From: Thermovirga lienii DSM 17291
GTDB lineage: Bacteria; Synergistota; Synergistia; Synergistales; Thermovirgaceae
Direction: 5' to 3'
Length of the DNA stretch: 64,000 bases
Assembly: GCA_000233775.1 (NCBI GenBank)
Contig: CP003096.1
Coordinates: forward strand, 62,001 to 126,000
Every line of letters begins with the position of its first letter. Positions within the stretch are counted from its first letter, which is position 1. Under the pieces are notes generated by a model. That model was not told where the DNA came from and did no database searches. It saw nothing but the letters and a program-made list of their open reading frames with translations. A program made the position numbers and the translations under genes. Below are positions 15,863-24,679 of the stretch, piece by piece.

Positions 15863-18787
15863 TTGAAACGAGTCTCCCATTCCATGATATCCAGCCTGTT
15901 TCTGAGGGATATGCACAATAGCCTGAAGCGGTTGGTGGAGGCCGAAAAGAGGATGTCCACGCAGAAAATGTACTCCAGGCCTTCGGACAACCCTTCGGAA
16001 GTGGCAAGGGGAATGAAGGTTGGATCTTTGATATCTCAGAGGGAGCAGTTCGTGAGGAACCTGGATGATGCAGTTACATGGCTTGAAAGCACCGAATCTG
16101 CTTTGGGTCAGGCAACGGATCTGGTGTCATCCATGAGGGAGAAAGCCATTTATGCAGGCGACGGTGCTTTGAGCGAGGTGGATCGCCTTGGAATAGCCAA
16201 GGATATTCTTGCCATGAGGGACGAGCTGATTCAGGTGGCCAACGCCAACATCCAGGGCAGATACCTCTTTTCTGGCTATGAAACCGATAGGCCAGCTTTT
16301 GTAAAGGACGACACAGGCAAGGTTGTGTATCAAGGAGACTTGGGCAGGATATCCTTCGAAATAGAGCAGGGAATAGAGGGTACGGTCTCTTTGAACGGAA
16401 GGGATGTGTTCCCCCTCAGCTTCGTGAGGAGAAAGATAACGAGTGTTGAGGTTCCTGTTGATTTTGCTTGGGAGGGTTCCTCCGAGAGGCTTGCTATAAC
16501 GGTGGGGGACAAAACTGCGGAGGTTTTTTTGCCTAAGAGATGGAATGATACCGACAGCGACAGCCTAGCAGACCTAACCGATTACGATGGCTTCGTTGAG
16601 CCTGGCGAAAACGTCAAAGGGTACACGCTGGACGAGATCGCTTCGGCCATAAATGAGAGCGAGGGAGCTAAAAAATTAGTTCACGCCAGTGTTGAGAAGG
16701 ACTATTTGACAGGGACTCAGCGGCTGGTTATTGAGAGTCTCTCTGGAGAGCCCTTGAGGGTTACCTCTGTTCCGTGGAGCGATAACGACCCTAGAGGGCA
16801 AATCCTTACCTCGAACATTGTAGGAGCCCCTTGGACGGCCTCGCAGCCAGGTTCCATTGATGTCATAGCGTCCGATGGATCCCGCTACAATGTGCCTGTG
16901 GCTAGTGGTGCTACATTGCAGGATGTGGCCCATGCCTTGATGAACGTCCCAGGCATTTGGGCGGGGGTCAGAGATGATGGCTCCATCACCCTCGCTGCAG
17001 AGGAAGGGGGATCTTTTTCCGTAGAGGCCTCGGGAAGTGCCGTAGAGCTTTTTGGGACGGCCAGAATGTCCAGGGAGACAATTGACCCAAAGGATATAAA
17101 TCGCATGAACTTGAGTTCCTTCCTTGGTTTGGAGACCTCAGTAAAATCTACCTTTTTCCCTGATGGGGCCGTGTTGGGCGACACTACCACGGACAAAATG
17201 GACATGGTTATCTCCGCAGGGGATAAAAATTTGAGGCTTTTGGTCCAGGACGATTCCGATCTCACCTTGGAGGAGCTTGCAGACAGGATAAAGGCATCGG
17301 CGGGAGATTGGCTTGAGGTCATCATCCAGAGCGACGCGACTCAAAAGAATGTTACTGACAGTTCTGCTCAGGATCTAGAGGGAGGTACGGAACGCTTGGT
17401 CCTTTATGCCAAGGACGGAAGTCCCGTCAACATATATGATAAAGAGGGCAACTGGAGCCAAAGGCTTGGACTGAGCACCGCTAACCACTCGGTGGACCTT
17501 ACAAGTGTGGAATTTCCTCCCCTGGGAGGTAGTGAGGTGCCAGTAAGGGTGGGGGTTCAGATAGGGGACGACCTCTATGAGGTTAAACTTCACAAAGATG
17601 ACGTGGTGGGTTCCGACGGCCTTCATATAGATCCTCGTTTGTTCGCCCAGGAGGTTCAAAGGCAAGTAGGTTCAGGGAAGATGGGTTTTGACCTTATAGA
17701 TGGTGATAAGGGGGTAGCCTTTTACAGCCTTACTGGGGAACCCATGAGAATCTATGATTTGTCTTATGCGGATCCTGCCTTGAACGGCATCACTTCTGGT
17801 ATCGCTGCTTCGGCGGGACTGCAAACGGGTATAGTGGGTGAGTGGGTTTCTGACAGCGCCACAGCTGGGGTCGAGGGTAGCTTTGTGATAAAGACCGAAG
17901 GGAGAAGCCTAGAGGTGTCTGTGGGACCTTCGGAGACCCTGCTGGATGTGGCGTACAAACTCAAAGACATGGCTGGAAGTTGGCTGAGCGTAGGGGTCAC
18001 GTCTGATGGGGCGGGAAACGTAAGGTTATCCCTTTCAGCAATGGATGGTGCCCCCGTTAGCGTTTATGACAATTCAGGCTCTCCTGCCAGGACTTTTTTG
18101 GGCATTAGCACCGACGTGAGGCTTTCTGCTGGTGCTTGGTCCGGGGGAGGAGCCCTCTCTGTAGCCGTAGATGGTTATGGGGATGTCGTAGATCTTCGTG
18201 GAGCAAGCTCTTTGCATGATGTTTCAGCGTTGGTCAATGCGCGGTTCGGCAATGGCGACATCCGAGCGGAGGTCGTGGACAACGGAGGAGTGGAGGAGTT
18301 GGTGTTTTATTCTCCGACGGGCAAGGTCTTTGATGTTACCCCTGCTGCTGGGATGAATGCTATTACTGCTACTACCTCTCCTAGAAGGGGCACTAGTGTT
18401 GGGCCCTATAATCAGGGAATGGTCAAAAGAACCGCTGCAAACCAACAGGAGGGGGATCTTTTTGCCCTGCTGGATGACCTTGCCAAGGCAGTGGAAAGGG
18501 GGGCCATCGACGCTGTGTCCGACTCTTTGCTTCCCAAGTTGGACGAGGCGATGGACGATCTTTTGAGAGCTAGAGCATTGGGAGGTGCCCTTCAAAGGCG
18601 GTATGAGACGGCAAAGGCCAGAATAGAGACCGATAACATATCCTTTACTGAACAGTACAGCAACATAATGGACGTGGACGTAGCGGAGGCGGCCATGGAG
18701 TTTCAGACCTCCCAAATGGTTTATCAAGCTACCTTGGCGACCATCGCTAAAGTGATACAGCCTACATTGGTGGATTACTTGTCATAG
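15863..18787 (+). CDS. flgL: Very long flagellar hook-filament junction protein FlgL
   Basis: A FlgL-type hook-associated protein of 974 residues; usual members have about 300. The N-terminal helices (MISSLFLRDMHNSLKRLVEA, RPSDNPSEVARGM, NIQGRYLFSGYETDRPAF) and the C-terminal coil (QYSNIMDVDVAEAAMEFQTS, MVYQATLATIAKVIQPTLVD) are those of FlgL. Between about residues 190 and 860 is a beta-rich insert with about six related units. Each ends in a motif like RLVLYAKDGSPVNIYD, at about residues 287, 374, 511, 617, 720 and 811. They resemble flagellin-IN type surface domains. Translation starts at TTG 15863, with AGGAG 8 bases upstream, 11 bp after flgE. Confidence 0.9.
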   Translation: MKRVSHSMISSLFLRDMHNSLKRLVEAEKRMSTQKMYSRPSDNPSEVARGMKVGSLISQREQFVRNLDDAVTWLESTESALGQATDLVSSMREKAIYAGDGALSEVDRLGIAKDILAMRDELIQVANANIQGRYLFSGYETDRPAFVKDDTGKVVYQGDLGRISFEIEQGIEGTVSLNGRDVFPLSFVRRKITSVEVPVDFAWEGSSERLAITVGDKTAEVFLPKRWNDTDSDSLADLTDYDGFVEPGENVKGYTLDEIASAINESEGAKKLVHASVEKDYLTGTQRLVIESLSGEPLRVTSVPWSDNDPRGQILTSNIVGAPWTASQPGSIDVIASDGSRYNVPVASGATLQDVAHALMNVPGIWAGVRDDGSITLAAEEGGSFSVEASGSAVELFGTARMSRETIDPKDINRMNLSSFLGLETSVKSTFFPDGAVLGDTTTDKMDMVISAGDKNLRLLVQDDSDLTLEELADRIKASAGDWLEVIIQSDATQKNVTDSSAQDLEGGTERLVLYAKDGSPVNIYDKEGNWSQRLGLSTANHSVDLTSVEFPPLGGSEVPVRVGVQIGDDLYEVKLHKDDVVGSDGLHIDPRLFAQEVQRQVGSGKMGFDLIDGDKGVAFYSLTGEPMRIYDLSYADPALNGITSGIAASAGLQTGIVGEWVSDSATAGVEGSFVIKTEGRSLEVSVGPSETLLDVAYKLKDMAGSWLSVGVTSDGAGNVRLSLSAMDGAPVSVYDNSGSPARTFLGISTDVRLSAGAWSGGGALSVAVDGYGDVVDLRGASSLHDVSALVNARFGNGDIRAEVVDNGGVEELVFYSPTGKVFDVTPAAGMNAITATTSPRRGTSVGPYNQGMVKRTAANQQEGDLFALLDDLAKAVERGAIDAVSDSLLPKLDEAMDDLLRARALGGALQRRYETAKARIETDNISFTEQYSNIMDVDVAEAAMEFQTSQMVYQATLATIAKVIQPTLVDYLS

Positions 18788-18813
18788 ACGTAAAGATGAG
18801 GAAGGAAAGGTTC

Positions 18814-19977
18814 TTGGATTTCGAGGAAAAAGGTGGCACCTCCAGGGGGGATTTTCCCCTTCATGCAGGAGGTGCCCTTTTCTTTGACCTTCAGCTATTC
18901 TCCCAAGAAAAGACGGAGGAAGCGACCCCTAGGAAGAAGAAGAAAGAAAGAGAAGAAGGCCATGTTGCCCAGAGCAAGGACCTTACCTCTGCTTTTGGCA
19001 TTTTAGGCGGTATGGTTACCTTGTTTGCTCTTTCCAAATTGTTTTGGAAGGCCTTCAAGGCGTACCTTGTTTGGGTGTTTCAGTGGGCCTCTGTAGCAGT
19101 TTGGGATGAGGGTGAATGGGCGAAGGTTACATTCAGCAAGAGTGGTGCTTTTTTCTTGAAGGTTTGGTTCCCTGTTGCTCTTGTTTGTAGCATCATATTG
19201 GTCTTTGTGCTATCACGACAGGTGGGCTTTGCGGTGACGTTCAAACCCCTTGTTCCTTCTTTTGAGCGATTCAGCCTGGTAAGGGGCCTTAAGAGGATGT
19301 TCTCTTTGCGATCCCTCATCGAGGCCATAAAAGGAATCATAAAGGCTGCTATACTTTTTGGAGTTTTGTATTTCGGACTACGAAAGGAGATTCCTGTTAT
19401 AAGGCAAATATCCTACGGGGGAGTGTATTTGGCAGCAGGGCAGGTCTTCATGATAATCTTTCGCCTCATAGTGAGGTTGGGGTTGGCCCTTCTGGTTTTG
19501 GGCGTGTTCGACTTGGGTTACCAGAAATGGGAGTTTGCCAGGTCCATAAGGATGACCAAGCAGGAAGTCAAAGAGGAGTTCAAGCAGACAGAGGGAGATC
19601 CTTTCACGAAGCAGAGGATACGGCGAAGGCAATCGGAGATAGCAAGGCAGAGGATGATAAGCCAAGTGCCCCAGGCCGATGTGGTCCTTACGAACCCCAC
19701 CCATTTGGCGGTGGCACTGAAATATGATCGCGCCACCATGAACGCTCCCAAGGTGGTTGCCAAGGGGGCCGGCTACATAGCGCTAAGAATAAGGGAGATA
19801 GCGGAGGATGCCAACGTGCCCATCGTGGAGGACAAGCCCTTGGCGAGGACCCTTTACAGGAATGTGGATGTAGGGGAGGAGATACCAGAAAGTCTTTATG
19901 TGGCCATCGCGGAAGTGTTGGCTTACGTGTATTCCCTCAAAAAAGAAAGGCAAGAAAAAGCGTATCACCCCGCCTGA
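18814..19977 (+). CDS. flhB: Flagellar export switch protein FlhB
   Basis: A 387-residue inner-membrane component of the flagellar type III export gate that switches substrate from hook to filament proteins. Family features are FDLQLFSQEKTEEATPRKKK at the N-terminus, four membrane helices (about 50-230) and the self-cleaving NPTH site (VVLTNPTHLAVALKYD) with the C-terminal cytoplasmic domain. The TTG at 18814 has AGGAAGG at good spacing and is preferred; the ATG at 18796 has no clear site. Either way about 25-32 extra residues precede the conserved start, and their codons contain a terminator-like hairpin (18835-18876). flhA is not adjacent; it is in the next block. Confidence 0.92.
   Translation: MDFEEKGGTSRGDFPLHAGGALFFDLQLFSQEKTEEATPRKKKKEREEGHVAQSKDLTSAFGILGGMVTLFALSKLFWKAFKAYLVWVFQWASVAVWDEGEWAKVTFSKSGAFFLKVWFPVALVCSIILVFVLSRQVGFAVTFKPLVPSFERFSLVRGLKRMFSLRSLIEAIKGIIKAAILFGVLYFGLRKEIPVIRQISYGGVYLAAGQVFMIIFRLIVRLGLALLVLGVFDLGYQKWEFARSIRMTKQEVKEEFKQTEGDPFTKQRIRRRQSEIARQRMISQVPQADVVLTNPTHLAVALKYDRATMNAPKVVAKGAGYIALRIREIAEDANVPIVEDKPLARTLYRNVDVGEEIPESLYVAIAEVLAYVYSLKKERQEKAYHPA
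18835..18883 (+). promoter_or_regulatory. Terminator-like hairpin inside the 5' codons of flhB
   Basis: GGCACCTCC (18835-18843) pairs with GGAGGTGCC (18868-18876). Inside it AGGGG (18844-18848) pairs with CCCCT (18856-18860). An A-rich flank lies before and CTTTTCTTT after, as in an intrinsic terminator. It sits 48 bp after the flgL stop but within the flhB frame, because no later in-frame ATG, GTG or TTG precedes the conserved FlhB sequence. It may attenuate flhB relative to flgL. Confidence 0.6.
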
Positions 19978-20023
19978 TTTTTGTTGTTTATTCGCTCCAA
20001 GGCAATTATACTTACTTTCTAAC

Positions 20024-20051
20024 TTGCAAAATTTATAGTTTTATTTATAAT
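20024..20051 (+). promoter_or_regulatory. Vegetative promoter of fliA
   Basis: TTGCAA (20024-20029), 16 bases, TATAAT (20046-20051). The -10 box lies inside the left arm of a long palindrome. Confidence 0.6.
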
Positions 20052-20083
20052 AACATTTATAATATTATAAATAAAACTATAAA
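20032..20083. repeat. AT-only inverted repeat, 21-bp arms, before fliA
   Basis: Left arm 20032-20052 and right arm 20063-20083 are perfect reverse complements over 21 bp, with a 10-base loop. The arms are almost entirely A and T and contain TTTATAGTTTTATTTATAAT. It covers the fliA -10 box and probable start of transcription and ends 28 bp before the fliA ATG. It could be an operator, a cruciform, or an mRNA 5' hairpin. No target duplication or transposase suggests a mobile element. Confidence 0.85.
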
Positions 20084-20111
20084 CGTGCCGTATGGCCTTG
20101 GGGGCGGGAGC

Positions 20112-20918
20112 ATGCCTAAGAGAGTACAAAAGCTTATGGATGCTGGAGTGTCTACGGGCGAGTTGTGGCTCAGTTATAAGGAAGCGCAAAGTCAAAGCAA
20201 TGCAGAGCAGGATCTATTGCGGGAGAAACTCTTCAAAAAATTTCAGTATTTGGTTTATTTCGTGGTGAAGAAAATGCCCCTTACCCCACCAAGAGGTTTA
20301 GACTACGAGGATTTGATCAGCTTTGGCAACATAGGGCTCTTGGACGCCATAGACAGGTACGACCCCTCTCTTGGATATGCCTTTCAGACCTATGCGGTTT
20401 CCAGAATAAGAGGCACCATTCTTGATGAGATAAGGAAATTTGACTGGTTCTCCAGGACGGGCAGGGAGAAGGTTCAGGCCTTGGAGCGCGCTGCGGAGCA
20501 ACAGTTTCAGGAAGAAGGCAAGGTAACCAATGAAGGGCTAATGAAAAGGCTCAACGTGACCGAAGAACAACTAGATGAGATGCTCAAAATATCTCAGCGA
20601 TCCTACATAGGTTATCTGGACGAGGAGCTTGTACTGGAGGACTCTGAGGTAGACCGGTGTGACATAATAGCCGGCGAAGGAGATTCCCCTCAGGAAGTGG
20701 TCGAGAGAAACGAGGAAATAGCTAAGCTTTACGAAGCTTTGGACCAACTTTCTGATAGGGAGCGAAAGCTTATAAAGATGTACTATTTCGAGTTCAAAAC
20801 CTTTAGGGAGATAGCCCGAGAGCTCGGGGTATCTGAATCTCGGGTATCCCAGCTACATAAACGCATTTTGGAAAAACTGGAACAAAAACTTTATTCTGTA
20901 ATGTACGTTGAGGGCTAA
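20112..20918 (+). CDS. fliA: Flagellar sigma factor FliA (sigma-28)
   Basis: A 268-residue sigma-70 family factor of the FliA/WhiG type that directs late flagellar genes. Region 2 shows LDYEDLISFGNIGLLDAIDR, GYAFQTYAVSRIRGTILDEI and RKFDWFSR. Region 3 follows, and region 4 ends with LIKMYYFEFKTFREIARELG and SESRVSQLHKRIL. The ATG at 20112 follows GGGAG closely; a GTG at 20085 is the other option. It heads the operon that runs through fliE to cheA, 36 bp before fliE. Its likely target is seen in GCCGATAA boxes before flgD and flgK. Confidence 0.95.
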   Translation: MPKRVQKLMDAGVSTGELWLSYKEAQSQSNAEQDLLREKLFKKFQYLVYFVVKKMPLTPPRGLDYEDLISFGNIGLLDAIDRYDPSLGYAFQTYAVSRIRGTILDEIRKFDWFSRTGREKVQALERAAEQQFQEEGKVTNEGLMKRLNVTEEQLDEMLKISQRSYIGYLDEELVLEDSEVDRCDIIAGEGDSPQEVVERNEEIAKLYEALDQLSDRERKLIKMYYFEFKTFREIARELGVSESRVSQLHKRILEKLEQKLYSVMYVEG

Positions 20919-20954
20919 AACGCGAAAAATCTTTACTTATAGGAGGGGTGCTCC

Positions 20955-21272
20955 TTGAGTTCCATTGTGGACTTGAGAGCCTTATCGGCAGCGTACGGCA
21001 TAAATGGAAAGCCTCTTGTCTCAGTGGCAAATAAGCCCGAAGAGAAAAAGGCCCAATCCTTCGATCAAGTATTGAGCAAGGGGTTTCAGAAAGTAAGTGA
21101 GCTTCAAGGTAAGGCGGAAAAAGCGATGATGGCCATGGCCACAGGGGATGTAAACGATATCTCCGAGGTGGCTGCCGCTGTCTCTGAGGCGGATGTGGCC
21201 CTTAGGTTTGCGGTGATGATAAGGGATAAGCTTCTTGATGGTTACGCCCAATTAATAAGAATGTCCGTGTGA
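20955..21272 (+). CDS. fliE: Flagellar hook-basal body protein FliE
   Basis: A 105-residue FliE, the adaptor between the MS ring and the rod. The C-terminal part is typical: VNDISEVAAAVSEADVALRF, AVMIRDKLLDGYAQLIRMSV, with the usual F-x-x-x-L-x-K pattern earlier (FDQVLSKGFQKVSELQ). TTG at 20955 is preceded by AGGAGGGG at 6 bases. It precedes fliF by 32 bp. In many bacteria flgB-flgC precede fliE; here they are 17 kb away. Confidence 0.93.
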   Translation: MSSIVDLRALSAAYGINGKPLVSVANKPEEKKAQSFDQVLSKGFQKVSELQGKAEKAMMAMATGDVNDISEVAAAVSEADVALRFAVMIRDKLLDGYAQLIRMSV

Positions 21273-21304
21273 TTTAAAGTCTTATTTGACTGGCAGGTAG
21301 GGGT

Positions 21305-22846
21305 ATGGAGTCTATAAAAGCTCTTTTTTCCAAGTTTAATGCCCTTTGGAGCTCATGGAGCAAGAGACAGAAGGTGGTCGTGGCTGCTACGGTCGCGGGC
21401 ACCCTGCTTGTTTTGGTGGGGTTAGTGATTTTTTCGGGACGGGCAAGGTACGCACCTCTTTTTTCTGATCTTCAGATGGAGGATACGGCTGCTATAGTCA
21501 GTGTCCTCAAGGAGAAAAACGTTCCCTTCAGGATTGATCCTTCTGCTTCTGCTGTTTTGGTTCCAGAAGACAGGGTTTATGAGCTTCGCTTGGAGATGGC
21601 TTCCTTAGGATTGCCCAATAGGGGCACGGTTGGTTTTGAGCTGTTTGACAACTCAAAGATGGGCATGACCGATTTTCAGCAGCAAGTGGCTTACGTGAGG
21701 GCTCTGGAGGGAGAACTGTCTCGTACCATCAGCGAGATAGAGGTGGTTCGTTTCGCCAAGGTCAACCTGGTCTTGCCAAAGCAGAGGCTGTTCCTGAAGG
21801 AGCAAGAGGAGGCCACGGCCTCCGTTTTGATTGGTTTGCGTCCCGGTAGGGAGATAAGCCAGGACCAGGTCAGGGCCATAATGAAGTTGGTGGCTTCCAG
21901 CGTGGAGGGACTCTCCCCCGAGAATGTGTCGGTGGTGGACACATCGGGCAGGTTGCTTTCGGGCTTTGCAGAGGGAGGAGAGTTCTTTTTGAGCACTGGA
22001 AGCAGCGTCACTTCCCTGCAGCGGGAGCTTGAAAGAAGGCAGGAGCATGATCTGGAGCGCAAGGTCCAAAACATGCTTTCCGCCATATACGGGCCAGGTA
22101 ACGCTGTGGTTCGAGTCAGAGTGGAGCTGGACTTCAGTCGGGTTAGCAGGTCCTCCAAGCAGTTTTTGCCTCAGGGGAACGGTAAAGGCGTGGTAAGAAG
22201 TACTCAAGTGACGGAGGAAAACTACAGCGGTACGGCTGCCCAATCCCAAGGAGTGGGAACCTCCTCCAACATTCCTGGCTATTCCGTCAGGACCTCTGGG
22301 GCGGGTTCAGGTGAGTACAGTAAGACCGACCAGGTGACCAACTACGAGATCTCTACGCTGCAGCAGAACGAGGAACGTCCTCCAGGAACAGTGAAAAGAA
22401 TTACTGCTTCGGTCGTAATAAACGGATCAGAGCAGGAAAGTCCCAAGGAGGAGCTTTACCGCTCCATTGCTTCGGCCCTGGGGGTAGATGAGAATCGGGG
22501 AGATCAACTGACGGTGACCTTTATTCCCTTTGCCTCCCCTGACCAATTTTACGCTCAGGTGGGCGATCTTGAGGGTAAAGAAGGTTTTTCCCTTGCGAAT
22601 CCAGTGGTTCTAATCGGCGGAATTGTCGGATTGGGAGCCGTGGGTTTGGGCCTTTTCATGTTGCTCAAAAGGCGTAGGACTAAGGAAGAAGAAGCCGTTC
22701 AAGAGGCAGCCAAAGCAGAGGAAGTGGAGCTTCTTCATCATCCTAAAACAGAGCTTGAGATCTTGGAGGAGCAGATATCTTTGTACTCCGAGTCCTATCC
22801 TGAGGAGGTTGCTTCCATCATTAAAAAGTGGCTGGAGGAGTCTTGA
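21305..22846 (+). CDS. fliF: Flagellar MS-ring protein FliF
   Basis: A 513-residue inner-membrane ring protein. It has an N-terminal membrane helix (VVVAATVAGTLLVLVGLVIF), the ring-building domain (ARYAPLFSDLQMEDTAAIVS, LPNRGTVGFELFD, GELSRTISEIEVVRFAKVNL), a second membrane helix near residue 430 (VVLIGGIVGLGAVGLGLFML), and a C-terminal FliG-binding tail. The length is normal. The stop overlaps the fliG start by one base (TGATG). Confidence 0.96.
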   Translation: MESIKALFSKFNALWSSWSKRQKVVVAATVAGTLLVLVGLVIFSGRARYAPLFSDLQMEDTAAIVSVLKEKNVPFRIDPSASAVLVPEDRVYELRLEMASLGLPNRGTVGFELFDNSKMGMTDFQQQVAYVRALEGELSRTISEIEVVRFAKVNLVLPKQRLFLKEQEEATASVLIGLRPGREISQDQVRAIMKLVASSVEGLSPENVSVVDTSGRLLSGFAEGGEFFLSTGSSVTSLQRELERRQEHDLERKVQNMLSAIYGPGNAVVRVRVELDFSRVSRSSKQFLPQGNGKGVVRSTQVTEENYSGTAAQSQGVGTSSNIPGYSVRTSGAGSGEYSKTDQVTNYEISTLQQNEERPPGTVKRITASVVINGSEQESPKEELYRSIASALGVDENRGDQLTVTFIPFASPDQFYAQVGDLEGKEGFSLANPVVLIGGIVGLGAVGLGLFMLLKRRRTKEEEAVQEAAKAEEVELLHHPKTELEILEEQISLYSESYPEEVASIIKKWLEES

Positions 22847-23841
22847 TGGAATTAAGAGGTAGGAAAAAGGCGGCAATATTGCTCATCCTTTTGGGGCCTG
22901 AAAGGGCAGCCCAAATATATAGACATCTGGACGAGGCTTCCATAGAGTTTCTGACCCTTGAGATAGCTTCGGTTAGAAAGATAACTTCAGAGGAGCGGCG
23001 AGCGGTTTTGAAGGAAGTCCAGGAGCTGGTCATGGCCAAGGAGTTTTTGGGGAAGGGTGGCGTCTCCTACGCTAGGGAACTTCTGGAGCAGGCTTTGGGA
23101 AAGGAGAAGGCAGAGGACTTGTTGAAGAGGCTTACCTCTAGTTTGCAGAGCAAGCCCTTCGATTTCTTGAGGACCTCAGATCCAGTGCAGCTTTTCTCCT
23201 TCTTGCAGGGAGAACACCCCCAGACTATAGCCCTCATATTGGCCTATTTGCCCCCAGACAAGGCCGCAGCCATAATTTCTGGGCTCCCCGGTGAGCTTCA
23301 GGCGGACGTTGCCTTCCGCATAGCAAAGATGGACAGCGTTTCTCCGGAGGTACTAAAAGAGGCAGAGAAGGTCATGGAGCGTAAGTTCAGCGCCGTTGTG
23401 GGAGCCGATTTCTCCAGGGCAGGGGGTATAGACTCCATAGTGGCCATAATAAATAAGGCTGGAAGGAAGACGGAAAAGCAGATACTTGAGATATTGGATG
23501 AAAAGGACCCTGAAATGGCCGAGGAGATCCGCAAGAAGCTGTTCACCTTCGAGGACATCGTGAAGATAGATGATAAATCACTGCAGAAGGTGGTGCGGGA
23601 CGTGGATACCAAGGATCTGGCCATGGCTTTGAAGGGCGTGAGCGACGATCTGAGAGAGAAGTTCTACAGGAACATGTCCAGCAGAGCAGTGGAGATGCTC
23701 AAAGAGGAAATGGAATACATGGGGCCTGTGCGCTTGCGGGATGTTGAGGAGGCCCAGCAGAAGATTGTCAACATAATCAGAAAGCTTGAAGAGGCTGGAG
23801 AGATCGTGATAGCAGGAAGTGGTGAGGACATTGTCACATAG
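22846..23841 (+). CDS. fliG: Flagellar motor switch protein FliG
   Basis: A 331-residue C-ring protein that transmits torque from MotA. Landmarks are RKKAAILLILLGPERAAQIY, the EHPQTIALILAYL motif, and the C-terminal charged helix region (LAMALKGVSDDLREKFYRNM, EEMEYMGPVRLRDVEEAQQK) that contacts the stator. The ATG at 22846 overlaps the fliF stop and has GGAGGAG upstream; the open frame to 22828 is not needed. It overlaps the fliH start. Confidence 0.96.
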   Translation: MELRGRKKAAILLILLGPERAAQIYRHLDEASIEFLTLEIASVRKITSEERRAVLKEVQELVMAKEFLGKGGVSYARELLEQALGKEKAEDLLKRLTSSLQSKPFDFLRTSDPVQLFSFLQGEHPQTIALILAYLPPDKAAAIISGLPGELQADVAFRIAKMDSVSPEVLKEAEKVMERKFSAVVGADFSRAGGIDSIVAIINKAGRKTEKQILEILDEKDPEMAEEIRKKLFTFEDIVKIDDKSLQKVVRDVDTKDLAMALKGVSDDLREKFYRNMSSRAVEMLKEEMEYMGPVRLRDVEEAQQKIVNIIRKLEEAGEIVIAGSGEDIVT

Positions 23842-24679
23842 TGAACCCAAGGGAAAAGTCATAAAAAACCTTCCCCTGGACGAAAGAGCGGTTACCATTC
23901 CTGCGTCAGAGCCCTTTCGTCTTGAGGGGGGAAGGCAGATAGATCCATATCTTTTAGTTGCTGCAGAAAAGCAGGAGCTTCAAAAAAGAGTAGCGGAGCT
24001 TTTGGATAGGGAGAGGAAGCTCAAGGAGGAGCTGGAAAGCCTGAGAGCCAAATTTATGGAGGAGCAGAAAAAGACGGAGGCGGAGCTTAGAGAGGCAAAG
24101 GAAAAGTTGGAGAAAGAAGCAATGGAGGCAAAGGAAGAAGAAAAGAAGAAAGGCTTTGAGGAAGGATACAAAGATGGATTGAAGAAGGCCTACGAGGAAG
24201 TGGAAAAAAGAGTTAAGGAGGAGTACAAGCAAAGGTTCCAGAACGTGGAAAAACAGCTGGTAAAAGCAGTAGAAACTCTGCAGAAAAACCTTGATGAGGA
24301 AATAGAAAGGTGTTCTCCCATCATGGTGGAGATCTGGAAGGCTCTTTTGCAGAGGCTTCTCAGAAAGGAAATAGACCTAGATGAGCAGCTTGTCCTCAGG
24401 GTATTCAAGGAGATAATGGCTAAAGTAAGCGACAGGCGCCGAGTTAGACTGTTTGTCAATCCCCAGGATAAGGATCTCTTCCTAAAAAAGAGCGAGGAAA
24501 TGGCCGAAATCAAAAGAGTGATAGAGGAATTCGAGCTGATTGGGGATGCAACCATAGAAAAGGGAAGTTGTATGGTGGAGACTAACCTTGGCGTTTATGA
24601 TGCTAGGTGGAAAACCCAGCTTGAAGCTATAGAAAGGGAAATACAAAGCCTGATGGGGGAATCCCTTCATGTGCCCTAG
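23819..24679 (+). CDS. fliH: Flagellar export ATPase regulator FliH
   Basis: A 286-residue FliH: a long charged coiled coil (about 40-165, rich in K and E, with GFEEGYKDGLKKAYEEVEKR), then the C-terminal domain (about 175-280) that binds FliI (LLRKEIDLDEQLVLRVFKEI, VRLFVNPQDKDLF). It belongs to the FliH/YscL group of stator-like subunits. The start is uncertain among GTG 23819, GTG 23822 and TTG 23831, all inside the fliG end. The stop overlaps fliI by 11 bp. Confidence 0.9.
   Translation: MVRTLSHSEPKGKVIKNLPLDERAVTIPASEPFRLEGGRQIDPYLLVAAEKQELQKRVAELLDRERKLKEELESLRAKFMEEQKKTEAELREAKEKLEKEAMEAKEEEKKKGFEEGYKDGLKKAYEEVEKRVKEEYKQRFQNVEKQLVKAVETLQKNLDEEIERCSPIMVEIWKALLQRLLRKEIDLDEQLVLRVFKEIMAKVSDRRRVRLFVNPQDKDLFLKKSEEMAEIKRVIEEFELIGDATIEKGSCMVETNLGVYDARWKTQLEAIEREIQSLMGESLHVP

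Noticed and set aside
20032-20083. AT palindrome as transposon end or attachment site
   Set aside because: No transposase, integrase or target duplication nearby, and it overlaps a normal promoter.
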